64,000 bases of DNA. Origin: Lysobacter sp. (GTDB lineage Bacteria; Pseudomonadota; Gammaproteobacteria; Xanthomonadales; Xanthomonadaceae). The notes under the pieces are model-generated. The model saw only the letters and a list, made by a program, of their open reading frames with translations. It was not told the origin of the DNA and made no database searches. The stretch spans positions 1 to 64,000 of the forward strand of contig WYBC01000037.1 in NCBI GenBank assembly GCA_011526085.1, in the 5' to 3' direction. A program made the translations under genes and the position numbers. This document shows, in pieces, positions 33,253 through 42,194 of this stretch (within the stretch, counting starts at the first letter, position 1; each line of letters starts with the position of its first letter).

Positions 33253-35448
33253 GTGTCCGTGTCCGCCGCCACCCCGCTGGATGTCCTGCTCGCGCTGCCG
33301 CCCGTGGCGGCGCTGGGCGCGCCGTGGCGTCAGGCGCTGGCGCAGGCGGCCGGGCCCGAACCCCTGCCGGACGAGGTGCTCGCGCAGTTGGGCGACACCC
33401 TCGCCGCGCTGGCGCGGCTGAATGCGGACGGCGACGTGGTGCTGGCGACGATCCTGCACGACCTGCCGGCCTGGCGGGCGCGGATCGAGCCGCAGCTGGC
33501 GAAGACCTGGCCGACCGTCGCGACCCTGCTGGAAGGCCAGCGCGCCGCCGCCCAGGTGTGGACGCTGCATGCGGCCGACGCCGGCGGCCGCAACGCCGAG
33601 GGCCTGCGCCGGCTGCTGCTGGTGATGGTGAAGGACCTGCGGGTCGTGCCCGTGCTGCTGGCGCGCCAGCTGGCGTTGATGCACGCGGCCGGGCGTCGCC
33701 CCGAGGCCGAGCGCCGGGCGCTGGCGCAATTGACCCGCGACATCCACGCGCCGCTTGCCAACCGCCTGGGCATCTGGCAGCTGAAGTGGGAACTGGAGGA
33801 CCTGGCCTTCCGCCATCTCGAACCGGAGACCTACCAGAAGATCGCGCGGTCGCTCGACGAGAAGCGCGGCGACCGCGAACGCTACATCGAGCAGGTCAAG
33901 CGCGAACTCGGCGAAGCACTGAAGGCGCAGGGCGTGGAGGCGGAGGTCGCCGGGCGGCCGAAGCACATCACCAGCATCTGGAAGAAGATGCAGAAGAAGG
34001 GCGTGCCGATCAGCGAGCTGTACGACCTGCGCGCGGTGCGGGTGATGGTGAAGGACGTGCCGTCCTGCTACGCCGCGCTGGGCGCGGTGCACGCGCTGTG
34101 GACGCCGATCCCCAGCGAGTTCGACGACTACATTGCGCGGCCCAAGCGCAACGATTACCGCTCGCTGCACACGGCGGTGGTCGGGCCGGAAGGCAAGACC
34201 CTGGAAGTGCAGATCCGCACCCACGACATGCACGCGCAGGCCGAACTGGGCGTGGCCGCGCACTGGCGCTACAAGGAAGGGCGCAGCGCGCCCGCCGACG
34301 CCGCGCTGGACCGCAAGATCGAATGGATGCGCCGGCTGCTGGACGGCGGCCGCGACGACGCCGATCACGATCACGACAACGGCAGAGGCCTGGCCAACGC
34401 TTTCGACAGCGAGCTGATCGAAGACCGCATCTACACGCTGACGCCGCAGGGCGACGTGATCGATCTGCCCAGCGGCGCCACGCCGCTGGATTTCGCCTAC
34501 CACGTGCACACGATGGTGGGCCACCGCTGCCGCGGCGCGAAGGTCGACGGCCGGATCGTGCCGCTGGATTACAAGCTGCGCAGCGGAGAACGCATCGAAA
34601 TCCTCACCGCGAAGACCGCCGAGCCGCGGCGCGACTGGCTGGTGGCGGCGAACGGGTTTCTCGCCAGCGGCCGCTCGCGCGACAAGGTGCGGGCGTGGTT
34701 CCACAAACTGGACCGCGCGCGCAACGTGCAGGCCGGCCGCGAGATGCTGGAAAAGGAACTGCGGCGGCTGTCGCTGCTGCAGGCCGATCTCGCGCCGATG
34801 GTGGCGAAATTCAACGTGCCGTCGGTGGACGATCTCCATGTACTGGTGGCGCTGGGTGACGTGGGGCCGCACCAGGTCGGGCGCGCGCTGCTCGATCACG
34901 AGCGCGGCCGCCAGGATGCCGGCGCCGCCGCGGACAGCGGGCGCGGCGAGCAGTCCCGCGGCGAGCTCGCGCGCGCGCCGCCGAAGATCGCGCCGAAGCC
35001 CGTATCGGGATCGGCCTTCACGGTGGTCGGCGTCGACAACATGCTGGTGCAGATCGCGCGCTGCTGCCAGCCGCTGCCGGGCGAACCCATCGCCGGGTAT
35101 CTCACCCGCGGCCGCGGCGTCAGCGTGCATCGTGCCGACTGCGCCGCATTCCTGCGCCTCTCCTCCGGCCAGCCGCAGCGCGTGCTGTCGGTGGAGTGGG
35201 GCCGCACCGGCGGCGGCCATGCCGCGAACGTGGTGGTGGATGCCGTCGACCGCCGCTGGCTGCTGAAGGACCTGACCAATCTGATCGCCCAGGACGATGC
35301 CCACGTGCTGTCGATCCAGAGCGAAGGGCTGGAAGGCAGCCGCGTGCGCCTGCGGCTGCGGCTGCGCGTGCGCGATCACGAACAATTGAGCCGGCTGCTG
35401 GGCCGGATCGACAGCCTGCCCGGCGTGGAGACGGTGCGGCGGGCGTGA
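33253..35448 (+). CDS. relA: GTP pyrophosphokinase RelA (synthetase with degenerate hydrolase domain)
   Basis: A 731-residue long RSH protein that makes (p)ppGpp on starved ribosomes. The N-terminal HD-like domain has lost the hydrolase signature: ATILHDLPAW stands where SpoT has ILHDTIEDT, and the first metal-binding His region is absent. The synthetase domain is intact (RPKHITSIWKKM, FDDYIARPKRNDYRSLHT around residues 287-304, EVQIRTHDMHAQAELGVAAHW). A TGS domain, the Cys segment CCQPLPGEPIAGY and a C-terminal ACT domain follow. The start is GTG at 33253, with a second in-frame GTG at 33259 also possible. Presence of both RelA and SpoT in one window agrees with gammaproteobacteria. Confidence 0.94.
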   Translation: MSVSAATPLDVLLALPPVAALGAPWRQALAQAAGPEPLPDEVLAQLGDTLAALARLNADGDVVLATILHDLPAWRARIEPQLAKTWPTVATLLEGQRAAAQVWTLHAADAGGRNAEGLRRLLLVMVKDLRVVPVLLARQLALMHAAGRRPEAERRALAQLTRDIHAPLANRLGIWQLKWELEDLAFRHLEPETYQKIARSLDEKRGDRERYIEQVKRELGEALKAQGVEAEVAGRPKHITSIWKKMQKKGVPISELYDLRAVRVMVKDVPSCYAALGAVHALWTPIPSEFDDYIARPKRNDYRSLHTAVVGPEGKTLEVQIRTHDMHAQAELGVAAHWRYKEGRSAPADAALDRKIEWMRRLLDGGRDDADHDHDNGRGLANAFDSELIEDRIYTLTPQGDVIDLPSGATPLDFAYHVHTMVGHRCRGAKVDGRIVPLDYKLRSGERIEILTAKTAEPRRDWLVAANGFLASGRSRDKVRAWFHKLDRARNVQAGREMLEKELRRLSLLQADLAPMVAKFNVPSVDDLHVLVALGDVGPHQVGRALLDHERGRQDAGAAADSGRGEQSRGELARAPPKIAPKPVSGSAFTVVGVDNMLVQIARCCQPLPGEPIAGYLTRGRGVSVHRADCAAFLRLSSGQPQRVLSVEWGRTGGGHAANVVVDAVDRRWLLKDLTNLIAQDDAHVLSIQSEGLEGSRVRLRLRLRVRDHEQLSRLLGRIDSLPGVETVRRA

Positions 35449-35536
35449 TCGGCGCGAAGCGGTTCGACGGGCCGGTTCGGCATGGCGCGGATCGGCGGGC
35501 CTCATCGGCCCGGGCGCGGCGCGATATGCTCGCGCC

Positions 35537-37048
35537 GTGACCGCCCGCCGTGACTCCGCACTGCGACTTGTCCGCGAACGCCTGCGCGCCCGTTGGCCGT
35601 GGCTGTTGGCGGTCGCGTTGCCGTTGCTGTTCGCGCTGGGCTGGCTGTTGCGCGCACCGCTCGCGGAACGGCTGTGGCCCGAAGCCGAGGCCGAACGCCT
35701 GCGCCAGCAGGCCGAACGCGCGCTGCGGCAGGGACGGCTGACCGCGGAGGACGGCAGCGGCGCGCGCGAACTGTACGAAGCCGCGGTCGCGATCGATCCG
35801 GATCGCGCCGAACTGCGCGCCGGCCTCGGGCGGGTGGCGCAGGCCGCGGTGCGCCGGGCGCGGACGGCCGTCGACGACGGGCGCTTCGAGGACGCGCACC
35901 GCGCGCTGCGCCTGGCGCGGGCGCTGTCGGCGCCGCGGGCGCAGACCGATGCGGTCGCCGAACGGCTGCGGCTGCGCGAAGCCGCGATGGCCGGCATCGA
36001 CACCCTGCTGCAGGCCGCGGATGCCGCGCGCGTCGCCGGGCGTCTGGTCGGCGATGACGCTGCCGCGTTGCCGCTGTACCGGCGCATCCTCGCGCTGCAG
36101 CCGCAGCATCTGCGCGCGCTCGAGGGTCGCGAGGATGCGTTGACCGTCGTGCTCCAGCAGGCGCGCGAGGCCATCGCCCGCGGCGATCCGGCGCGGGCGG
36201 CGGCGGAGATCGCGCTCGCCCGCGCGTACGACGCCGGGCATGCCGATCTGCCCGAAGCGCAGGCCGCGCTCGCGCAATCGGTCGAGCGGATGCGGCGCCG
36301 TGCCGACGCCGATCTGCGCGCGGGCCGGCTGGCGCGCGCAGCGGACGGTTATCGCGCGTGGCGCGACAGCGGTCTGGACACGGCGGATGCGGAAACGGCG
36401 CTGCAGGCGGTCGCGCGCGCGCATGCGGCGCGATCGCGCAAAGCCGCGGCCGATTTCGAATTCGGGGTCGCGCGCGAAGCGCTGGCGTCGGCGCAGGCGC
36501 TCGCGCCCGATGCGCCCGAAACGATCGCCGCGCGCGAAGCACTGTCGCGCGCCGAGCGCGCCCGCACCGATGCCGGCCCGAAACCGCTGACCCCCGCGGC
36601 GGAGCGACGCCTGCGTCGACTGCTGCTGGAAGCCGCTGCGGCCGAGGCCCGCGGCGCATGGCTCACGCCGCCGGGCGACAGCGCCTTCGACAAACTCCGC
36701 GCCGCGCGTGCGCTCGCGCCCGACGACGCCGGCGTGCGTCGCGCCAGCGCGCGGATGCTGCCGCGGGTGCGCGAGTGTTTCGAACAGGAACTGCGCGACA
36801 ACCGGCTGCAGCGGGCGCGGGTCTGCCTGGACGCGCGGCTCGCGCTGGAAGGCGGCAGCCGCGACGCCGACCGCGCCCGCGCGCGGCTCGCGCAGCGCTG
36901 GGTCGCGGTCGGCGAGGAGCGCCTGGGCGGCGGCGATGTCGACGGCGCCCGCGCCGCGCACGACGCCGCGCGCGGTCTCGATGCCAGGGCGGACGGGCTG
37001 CAGGCACTGGGCGAACGCCTGCGCGCGGTGGCGCCGATGGAGCGTTGA
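35537..37048 (+). CDS. TPR-like membrane-anchored protein, unknown function
   Basis: A 503-residue protein starting at GTG 35537. A basic N-terminus precedes one transmembrane helix (WPWLLAVALPLLFALGWLL, about residues 19-37), and the rest is an Ala/Arg/Leu-rich helical solenoid. TPR-like helices are visible in AREAIARGDPARAAAEIALARAYD and GRLARAADGYRAWRDSG, with several more from residue 55 to 495. The bulk is probably periplasmic. Such proteins often act as scaffolds; none of the motifs points to an enzyme. It starts 88 bp after relA on the same strand and is followed by a large perfect palindrome at 37060-37132. Confidence 0.75.
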   Translation: MTARRDSALRLVRERLRARWPWLLAVALPLLFALGWLLRAPLAERLWPEAEAERLRQQAERALRQGRLTAEDGSGARELYEAAVAIDPDRAELRAGLGRVAQAAVRRARTAVDDGRFEDAHRALRLARALSAPRAQTDAVAERLRLREAAMAGIDTLLQAADAARVAGRLVGDDAAALPLYRRILALQPQHLRALEGREDALTVVLQQAREAIARGDPARAAAEIALARAYDAGHADLPEAQAALAQSVERMRRRADADLRAGRLARAADGYRAWRDSGLDTADAETALQAVARAHAARSRKAAADFEFGVAREALASAQALAPDAPETIAAREALSRAERARTDAGPKPLTPAAERRLRRLLLEAAAAEARGAWLTPPGDSAFDKLRAARALAPDDAGVRRASARMLPRVRECFEQELRDNRLQRARVCLDARLALEGGSRDADRARARLAQRWVAVGEERLGGGDVDGARAAHDAARGLDARADGLQALGERLRAVAPMER

Positions 37049-37059
37049 TCCGCGTTTTT

Positions 37060-37132
37060 GTAGGAGCGACGCAAGTCGCGACCGACCGCGGATAGCATTT
37101 CCGCAATCCGTCGCGACTTGCGTCGCTCCTAC
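37060..37132. repeat. REP-type palindrome with perfect 23-bp arms
   Basis: The left arm (37060-37082, starting GTAGGAGCGACGC) and right arm (37110-37132, ending GCGTCGCTCCTAC) are exact inverted copies over 23 bp with a 27-bp spacer. It sits between convergent genes, preceded by TTTTT. The same family occurs at 62091-62266. Confidence 0.88.
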
Positions 37133-37148
37133 GAGAACCGTTCGCGCT

Positions 37149-39290
37149 TCAGGCTGACCGCAGGAACACGTCCCGAACGACCTGCCGCGCGGCATCCAGC
37201 GAAAAATGCGCGGCGACGCTGTCGAGGCCGTTGCGGGCGAGGGCGGTCCACAGCGCCTCGTCGTCGTAGAGGCGGACCACCGCGTCGGCGAAGGCCTGCG
37301 GATCGTCGGCGACGAGCGCGTCGATGCCGTCGCGCAGATGCATGCCTTCGACCGCGCAGGCGGTGGCGACCACCGGCTGGCCGTGGGCCATGCTGAGATT
37401 GACCTTGCCTTTCACGCCGGCGCCGTAGCGCAGCGGGGCGATCGCGATGCGGCAGCCGTCCATGAACGGATCGATGTCGGCGACGTGGCCGTGCACGATC
37501 ACGCCCGGGACCGTGGCCAGCGCTTCGATGTCCGGTGGCGTGTGGCTGCCGATGCAGTGGAATCGCACGTCCGGCAGGCGCGTGCGGATCGACGGGAACA
37601 CCGACTGCACGAACCAGCGCACCGCGTCGACGTTCGGCGGATGGCGGAAGCCGCCGACGAACACCAGGTCCTGGCGTTCCGCGAACGCGCGGCCGGCGCC
37701 GGCGACGCGATGCAGGTTCGACAGGATCTCGACCCGCGCATCCGGGGCGTCGCTGCGCAGCAGCGCGCGTTCCACCTCGCTCACCACCAGGGTGATGTCC
37801 GAACTTGCGATGACATCGAGTTCCCGCGCGCGGGTGCGTTCGGCCGCGCGCGCCAGCGCGGCGTCGCCCGCGACCTCGGCGCCGCGGCGTTCGCGCAGGT
37901 AGTGCAGGTCGACGGTGTCGAAGATCCGCCGCGCCTGCGGCGCGTGTGCGCGCAGCAGCGGCAGGAATTCCGCGGCGACATAGTGCCGGCTGACCATCAC
38001 CGCGTCGAAACGCGCGCCGTGTTCGCGCAGCCAGGCCGGCGGACGCGCCGCGAACGGCGCATGCCAGCTCTCCACGCCCATCCGCTGCAACTGCGTCGCG
38101 TAGGGTTCGACGCGATGGCGGTCGGCGGGCAGGAAGACCACGTGCGCGCCTTCCTCGCGCAGCAGCCGCATCAGATTCACCAGCCGCAGCGAGCCCGAAT
38201 CGTGATCGGGGCGCGGCGTCTGCGCGTCGATGATCAGGATCTGTTTCTGCCGGCGGTGCAGCAGGGCCGGGGTCGGCACCGTGTTCGCGGGCAACAGCGC
38301 TGCCAGCGGCTCGGCGCGATGCGCGGCGAAGGTCGCACGGTTGCGCACCTGGTAGGCCTTCATGCCGACGGCGGTGTCGGTGCCGGCGGTGCCGCCCTCG
38401 ACGTGCACGACCTTCGACGCCGGCTGATAGAGCACGCGGCGCCCCGCGGCGCGCACCGCGAACGCCAGATCGGTGTCTTCGTAATAGGCCGGCGCGTAGC
38501 GCGCATCGAAGCCGCCGAGCGCGGCGAACAGCGCGCGCGGGATCGCGATCGCCGCGCCGCTGGCGTAGTCGCAGTCGCGCAGATAGGCGAAGCGCGGGTC
38601 CTCGGGCGATTCGAACTTGCCGTAGTTCCAGCCGCTGCCGTCGGCGAAGACCACGCCGCCGGCTTCCTGCAGGCGGCCGTCGGGGTAGAGCAGTTGCGCG
38701 CCGACCAGGCCCGCGCCGGGCTCGGTCGAGAACGTCTCGAGCAGCGCTTCCAGCCAGCCGGGCTGCGGAATCGTGTCGTTGTTCAGGAAGATCAGGTATT
38801 CGCCGCGCGCCAGCGATGCGCCGTCGTTGCAGGCGGCGATGAAGCCGCCGTTCTGCGCGCGGCGGTGATAGCGCACGCCCGCCACCTGCGGCAGCGCATC
38901 GACGGTCTCGTCGCGGCAGCCGTCGTCGACCACGATCACCTCGAACGGCGTCGACGGTGGATGCGCCGCGAGCGCGCGCAGGCAGGCGAGGGTATGCGCG
39001 AACTGGTCGTAGACCGGGATCACGAGGCTGGCGACGGGGGCGTCGGCCACGATGTCGGCGTGCGCGCCGCCGGCGTGGAGGTCGACGGTGGGGACGGCGA
39101 ACGGCGCGAAGGGTGTGGGCGCCGGGGCGTACAGCGCGCCCGCCGGCAGCGGCGCGGCGCGACGGAACTGGGCGCGGGTGCGGTCCCAGGTGGCGCGCCA
39201 GCCGCGGCTGCGCAGGCTGGTCCAGCCGCGCCGGATCAGGCCGAGTCCGCGGTGGAACAGGAACCGCAGATCGGCGGGCGTGAACGACAT
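37149..39290 (-). CDS. Two-domain glycosyltransferase (GT2 plus GT4-like)
   Basis: A 713-residue protein. The N-terminal half (about residues 85-310) is a GT2/GT-A domain, with VSLVIPVYDQ-like start (ASLVIPVYDQF), IVVDDGCRDET, FLNNDTIPQPGW and YYEDTDLAFAVRAAG, including the DxD-type acidic cluster. The C-terminal half (about 350-700) is a GT-B/GT4-like domain, with LVVSEVERALL, LVFVGGFRHPPNVDAV and IAPLRYGAGVKGKVNLSMAHG. The order and spacing fit enzymes that build surface polysaccharide, O-antigen or protein glycans by two successive transfers. No signal or membrane helix is obvious. It is a lone transferase here, outside any polysaccharide cluster, so the acceptor is unknown. Confidence 0.88.
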   Translation of the reverse strand: MSFTPADLRFLFHRGLGLIRRGWTSLRSRGWRATWDRTRAQFRRAAPLPAGALYAPAPTPFAPFAVPTVDLHAGGAHADIVADAPVASLVIPVYDQFAHTLACLRALAAHPPSTPFEVIVVDDGCRDETVDALPQVAGVRYHRRAQNGGFIAACNDGASLARGEYLIFLNNDTIPQPGWLEALLETFSTEPGAGLVGAQLLYPDGRLQEAGGVVFADGSGWNYGKFESPEDPRFAYLRDCDYASGAAIAIPRALFAALGGFDARYAPAYYEDTDLAFAVRAAGRRVLYQPASKVVHVEGGTAGTDTAVGMKAYQVRNRATFAAHRAEPLAALLPANTVPTPALLHRRQKQILIIDAQTPRPDHDSGSLRLVNLMRLLREEGAHVVFLPADRHRVEPYATQLQRMGVESWHAPFAARPPAWLREHGARFDAVMVSRHYVAAEFLPLLRAHAPQARRIFDTVDLHYLRERRGAEVAGDAALARAAERTRARELDVIASSDITLVVSEVERALLRSDAPDARVEILSNLHRVAGAGRAFAERQDLVFVGGFRHPPNVDAVRWFVQSVFPSIRTRLPDVRFHCIGSHTPPDIEALATVPGVIVHGHVADIDPFMDGCRIAIAPLRYGAGVKGKVNLSMAHGQPVVATACAVEGMHLRDGIDALVADDPQAFADAVVRLYDDEALWTALARNGLDSVAAHFSLDAARQVVRDVFLRSA

Positions 39291-39416
39291 CCTGAAGGAA
39301 CTCCGGCAAGGGGCGGGGGTGACGCAGGGGCCCGGGGTGCCGGTTCCGACAGCCTGCTAGACTCCGGTCGGCATTTTCGCACCTTCGTCCCCCGCCCACA
39401 GGCAAGCCTCCCCCGA

Positions 39417-42194
39417 ATGGCCCGAAACGACGACATCGACGACGATCTGGACGAGGACGATCTGGAGGACGAGGTCAGCACGGACGACGACAGCGACGCA
39501 GGCGACGGCAGCGATGGCGGCTGGCGCCGGCGGGTCCTGCGCTGGGGCGCGGTCGCGATCGCGATCGGCCTGGGCTTCCTGATTCCCTACACCCTGTACC
39601 TGAACCATCAGGTCAGCGTCCGCTTCGGCCAGTTGCGCTGGCAGGTGCCGACCCGCGTCTACGCCCGCCCGCTGCAACTGGCGCCGGGCCTCGCGATGGA
39701 CGCGCGCACGCTGAAGACCGAGCTCGACGCCGCCTCCTACCGCGACGACGGCAAGGGCGAGAAACCGGGCACCTATGGTCGCGATGGCGGGCGCTGGCGG
39801 ATCGCCAGCCGCGGCTATCAGGACGTGGGCGGCCCGGTCGGCCCCAGCCGGGTCGAAGTGCTGCTGTCGGGCGGACGCGTGGCCACGGTGCGCGACCTCG
39901 GCCGCGACCGCGCGGTGAAGTCCGTGCGCCTCGATCCCGCGCGCATCGCCACGCTGTACGGACAGAAGCAGGAAGAGCGCCGGCTGGTGCGCATCGACGA
40001 AGTTCCGCCGATGCTCACCGACACCCTGCAGGCGGTGGAGGACCGCGATTTCGCGCGCCACATCGGCATCGATTTCAGCGGCATGGCGCGCGCCGCCTTC
40101 GTGGCGCTGAAAAGCGGCGGCGAAGTGCGCCAGGGCGGCAGCACCCTGACCCAGCAGCTCGCGCGCTCCGGCCTGCTCGGCATCGGCAAGGAGCAGACGC
40201 TCACCCGCAAGTTCAACGAAATCCTGTACGCGCTGATCATCGACGCGCGCTACGAGAAGGGCGTGATTCTCGAGGCCTATCTCAACCAGGTCGACATCGG
40301 CCAGCGCGGTTCGCAGGCGATCCACGGCTTCGCCTCCGGCGCCGAGTTCTATTTCGGCCGCCAGCTCGACGATCTGACCACCGAGCAGATCGCGCTGCTG
40401 GTGGGCCTGGTGAAGGGCCCGTCCTGGTACAACCCGCGGCGCAATCCGGAGCGCGCGCTGGAACGCCGCAATCTGGTGCTCGCGAAGATGCTGGAGACCG
40501 GGATCATCGACCGCAAGGAATACGACCGCGCGTCGAAGACGCCGCTGGGCGTGACCGAAGGTCCCGGCAGTCTGGTCGCGAACCGCTTTCCGGCCTATGT
40601 CGACCTCGTCCGCCGCCAGCTCGCCCGCGATTATCCCGAGGACGAGTTGCAGGGCGCGGGCCTGACCGTGATGACCGGCATGTCGCCGTCCGCGCAGGCC
40701 TATGCCGAAGGCGCGGTCACCCGCACGATGAAGGCGCTGAGCAATGCGCGCCGCCCGCCGCTGCAGGCCGGCGTGGTCGTCACCGACGTGCACAACGGCG
40801 AGGTGGTGGCGGTGATCGGCAGCCGCACCTTCGAGGAACACGGCTTCAACCGCGCGGTGCAGGCGCAGCGCCCGGTCGGTTCGCTGCTGAAACCGTTCGT
40901 GTATCTGCTGGCGCTGGCGCAGCCGGACAAATATTCGCTCGCGAGCTATGTCGACGATTCGCCGGTGACCATCACCCTGGACAACGGCCGGCGCTGGAAC
41001 CCCGGCAATTCCGACGGCCGCAGCCACGGCACGGTGCGGTTGATCGACGCGCTGGCGATGTCCTACAACCAGTCGACGGTGCGCGTGGGCATGGACGTCG
41101 GCCCGCAGCGGCTCGGCGACCTGCTGCGCACGCTCGCGGGCATCGAGGGCGGGCAGAATCCGTCGCTGATCCTGGGCTCGCTCGATCAGAGCCCGTATGC
41201 GATGGCGCAGCTCTATCAGTTCCTCGCGTCCGGCGGCGAGATCCAGCCGCTGCACGCGGTGCGCGGCGTGCTCGACGCCAACGGCAAGGCGCTGAACCGT
41301 TACGACGACGCGCCGAAACCGGCGCAGACCGGCGACGCCATCGCCGCGCGGCTGGTCACTTCGGCGCTGCAGCAGGCGGTCACCTCCGGCACCGGCCGCC
41401 AGCTGATGAGCGACGGCCTCGGCCGGCTGCAGCCCGCGGGCAAGACCGGCACCAGCAACGACAGCCGCGACAGCTGGTTCGCCGGCTGGACCGGCGACCA
41501 CCTCGCGGTGGTCTGGGTCGGCAACGATCAGAACGCGCCCACCGGACTGTACGGCGCCACCGGCGCGATGCGCGTGTGGTCCGGGCTGTTCTCGCGCCTG
41601 CCCACCGCGCCGCTGCAGGTCGGCGGCAAGGGCATCGACTGGCAGTGGGTCGCCGGGTCGAACACCACCGACGCCGGTTGTCCGGGCGCGCGCCGGATCG
41701 GTTTCGTCGCCGGTTTCGCGCCGGCCTACCAGGCCTGCGTGCTGGCCGAACCCGAAGCGGAGAACGTCGAGGGCGGCGAAGGCGAAGCGCAGGGATTCTG
41801 GCAGCGCATCTTCGGCATCGGCGGCGGCAACGACGGCGACGACGATGCGGCGGCGCGACAGCGCGAACAGCAGCAGCGCGAAGAGCGCGAACGCCAGCAG
41901 CGCCAGGACGAGGACGACGCGCGCCAGCGCGAGCAGCAGACCCGCGAGGACGAGCGCATCCGCCGCGACAACGATCGCCGTTACGCTGAGCTGCGCGCCC
42001 GCGACGAGGCGTATCGCGAACAGCAGCGTCGCGATCAGGAATACCGCGAGGCGCGCGAACGCGAGTATCGGGAGCGCCAGGAGCGCGAAGAGGCCTATCG
42101 CCGCGAACAGGAACGCCGCGAACGCGAGCAGCGCGAGCGCGAACAGCGTGGCATGCTCGATCCGCACGGCAACGCCCTGGTGCGCATCGCATGA
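39417..42194 (+). CDS. mrcB: Penicillin-binding protein 1B (bifunctional peptidoglycan synthase) with charged C-terminal tail
   Basis: This 925-residue protein has an acidic cytoplasmic head (residues 1-37, Asp-rich), one transmembrane helix (about 42-62), a UB2H domain (about 70-165, LRWQVPTRVYARPLQL), a GT51 glycosyltransferase domain (EDRDFARHIGIDF, QGGSTLTQQLARSG) and a transpeptidase domain with S489 (GSLLKPF), SYNQS and KTGTSND. It polymerises and crosslinks peptidoglycan in the periplasm. After about residue 785 comes a ~140-residue tail dominated by Arg, Glu and Gln (ERERQQRQDEDDARQRE and similar), which most PBP1B proteins lack. The ATG at 39417 is the first codon of the conserved architecture. 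The stop overlaps the next gene's start. Confidence 0.94.
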   Translation: MARNDDIDDDLDEDDLEDEVSTDDDSDAGDGSDGGWRRRVLRWGAVAIAIGLGFLIPYTLYLNHQVSVRFGQLRWQVPTRVYARPLQLAPGLAMDARTLKTELDAASYRDDGKGEKPGTYGRDGGRWRIASRGYQDVGGPVGPSRVEVLLSGGRVATVRDLGRDRAVKSVRLDPARIATLYGQKQEERRLVRIDEVPPMLTDTLQAVEDRDFARHIGIDFSGMARAAFVALKSGGEVRQGGSTLTQQLARSGLLGIGKEQTLTRKFNEILYALIIDARYEKGVILEAYLNQVDIGQRGSQAIHGFASGAEFYFGRQLDDLTTEQIALLVGLVKGPSWYNPRRNPERALERRNLVLAKMLETGIIDRKEYDRASKTPLGVTEGPGSLVANRFPAYVDLVRRQLARDYPEDELQGAGLTVMTGMSPSAQAYAEGAVTRTMKALSNARRPPLQAGVVVTDVHNGEVVAVIGSRTFEEHGFNRAVQAQRPVGSLLKPFVYLLALAQPDKYSLASYVDDSPVTITLDNGRRWNPGNSDGRSHGTVRLIDALAMSYNQSTVRVGMDVGPQRLGDLLRTLAGIEGGQNPSLILGSLDQSPYAMAQLYQFLASGGEIQPLHAVRGVLDANGKALNRYDDAPKPAQTGDAIAARLVTSALQQAVTSGTGRQLMSDGLGRLQPAGKTGTSNDSRDSWFAGWTGDHLAVVWVGNDQNAPTGLYGATGAMRVWSGLFSRLPTAPLQVGGKGIDWQWVAGSNTTDAGCPGARRIGFVAGFAPAYQACVLAEPEAENVEGGEGEAQGFWQRIFGIGGGNDGDDDAAARQREQQQREERERQQRQDEDDARQREQQTREDERIRRDNDRRYAELRARDEAYREQQRRDQEYREAREREYRERQEREEAYRREQERREREQREREQRGMLDPHGNALVRIA

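Noticed and set aside
37206-39416. 5' extension of the mrcB frame across the glycosyltransferase gene
   Set aside because: It is antisense to the GT2/GT4 gene; PBP1B architecture begins at the ATG at 39417.
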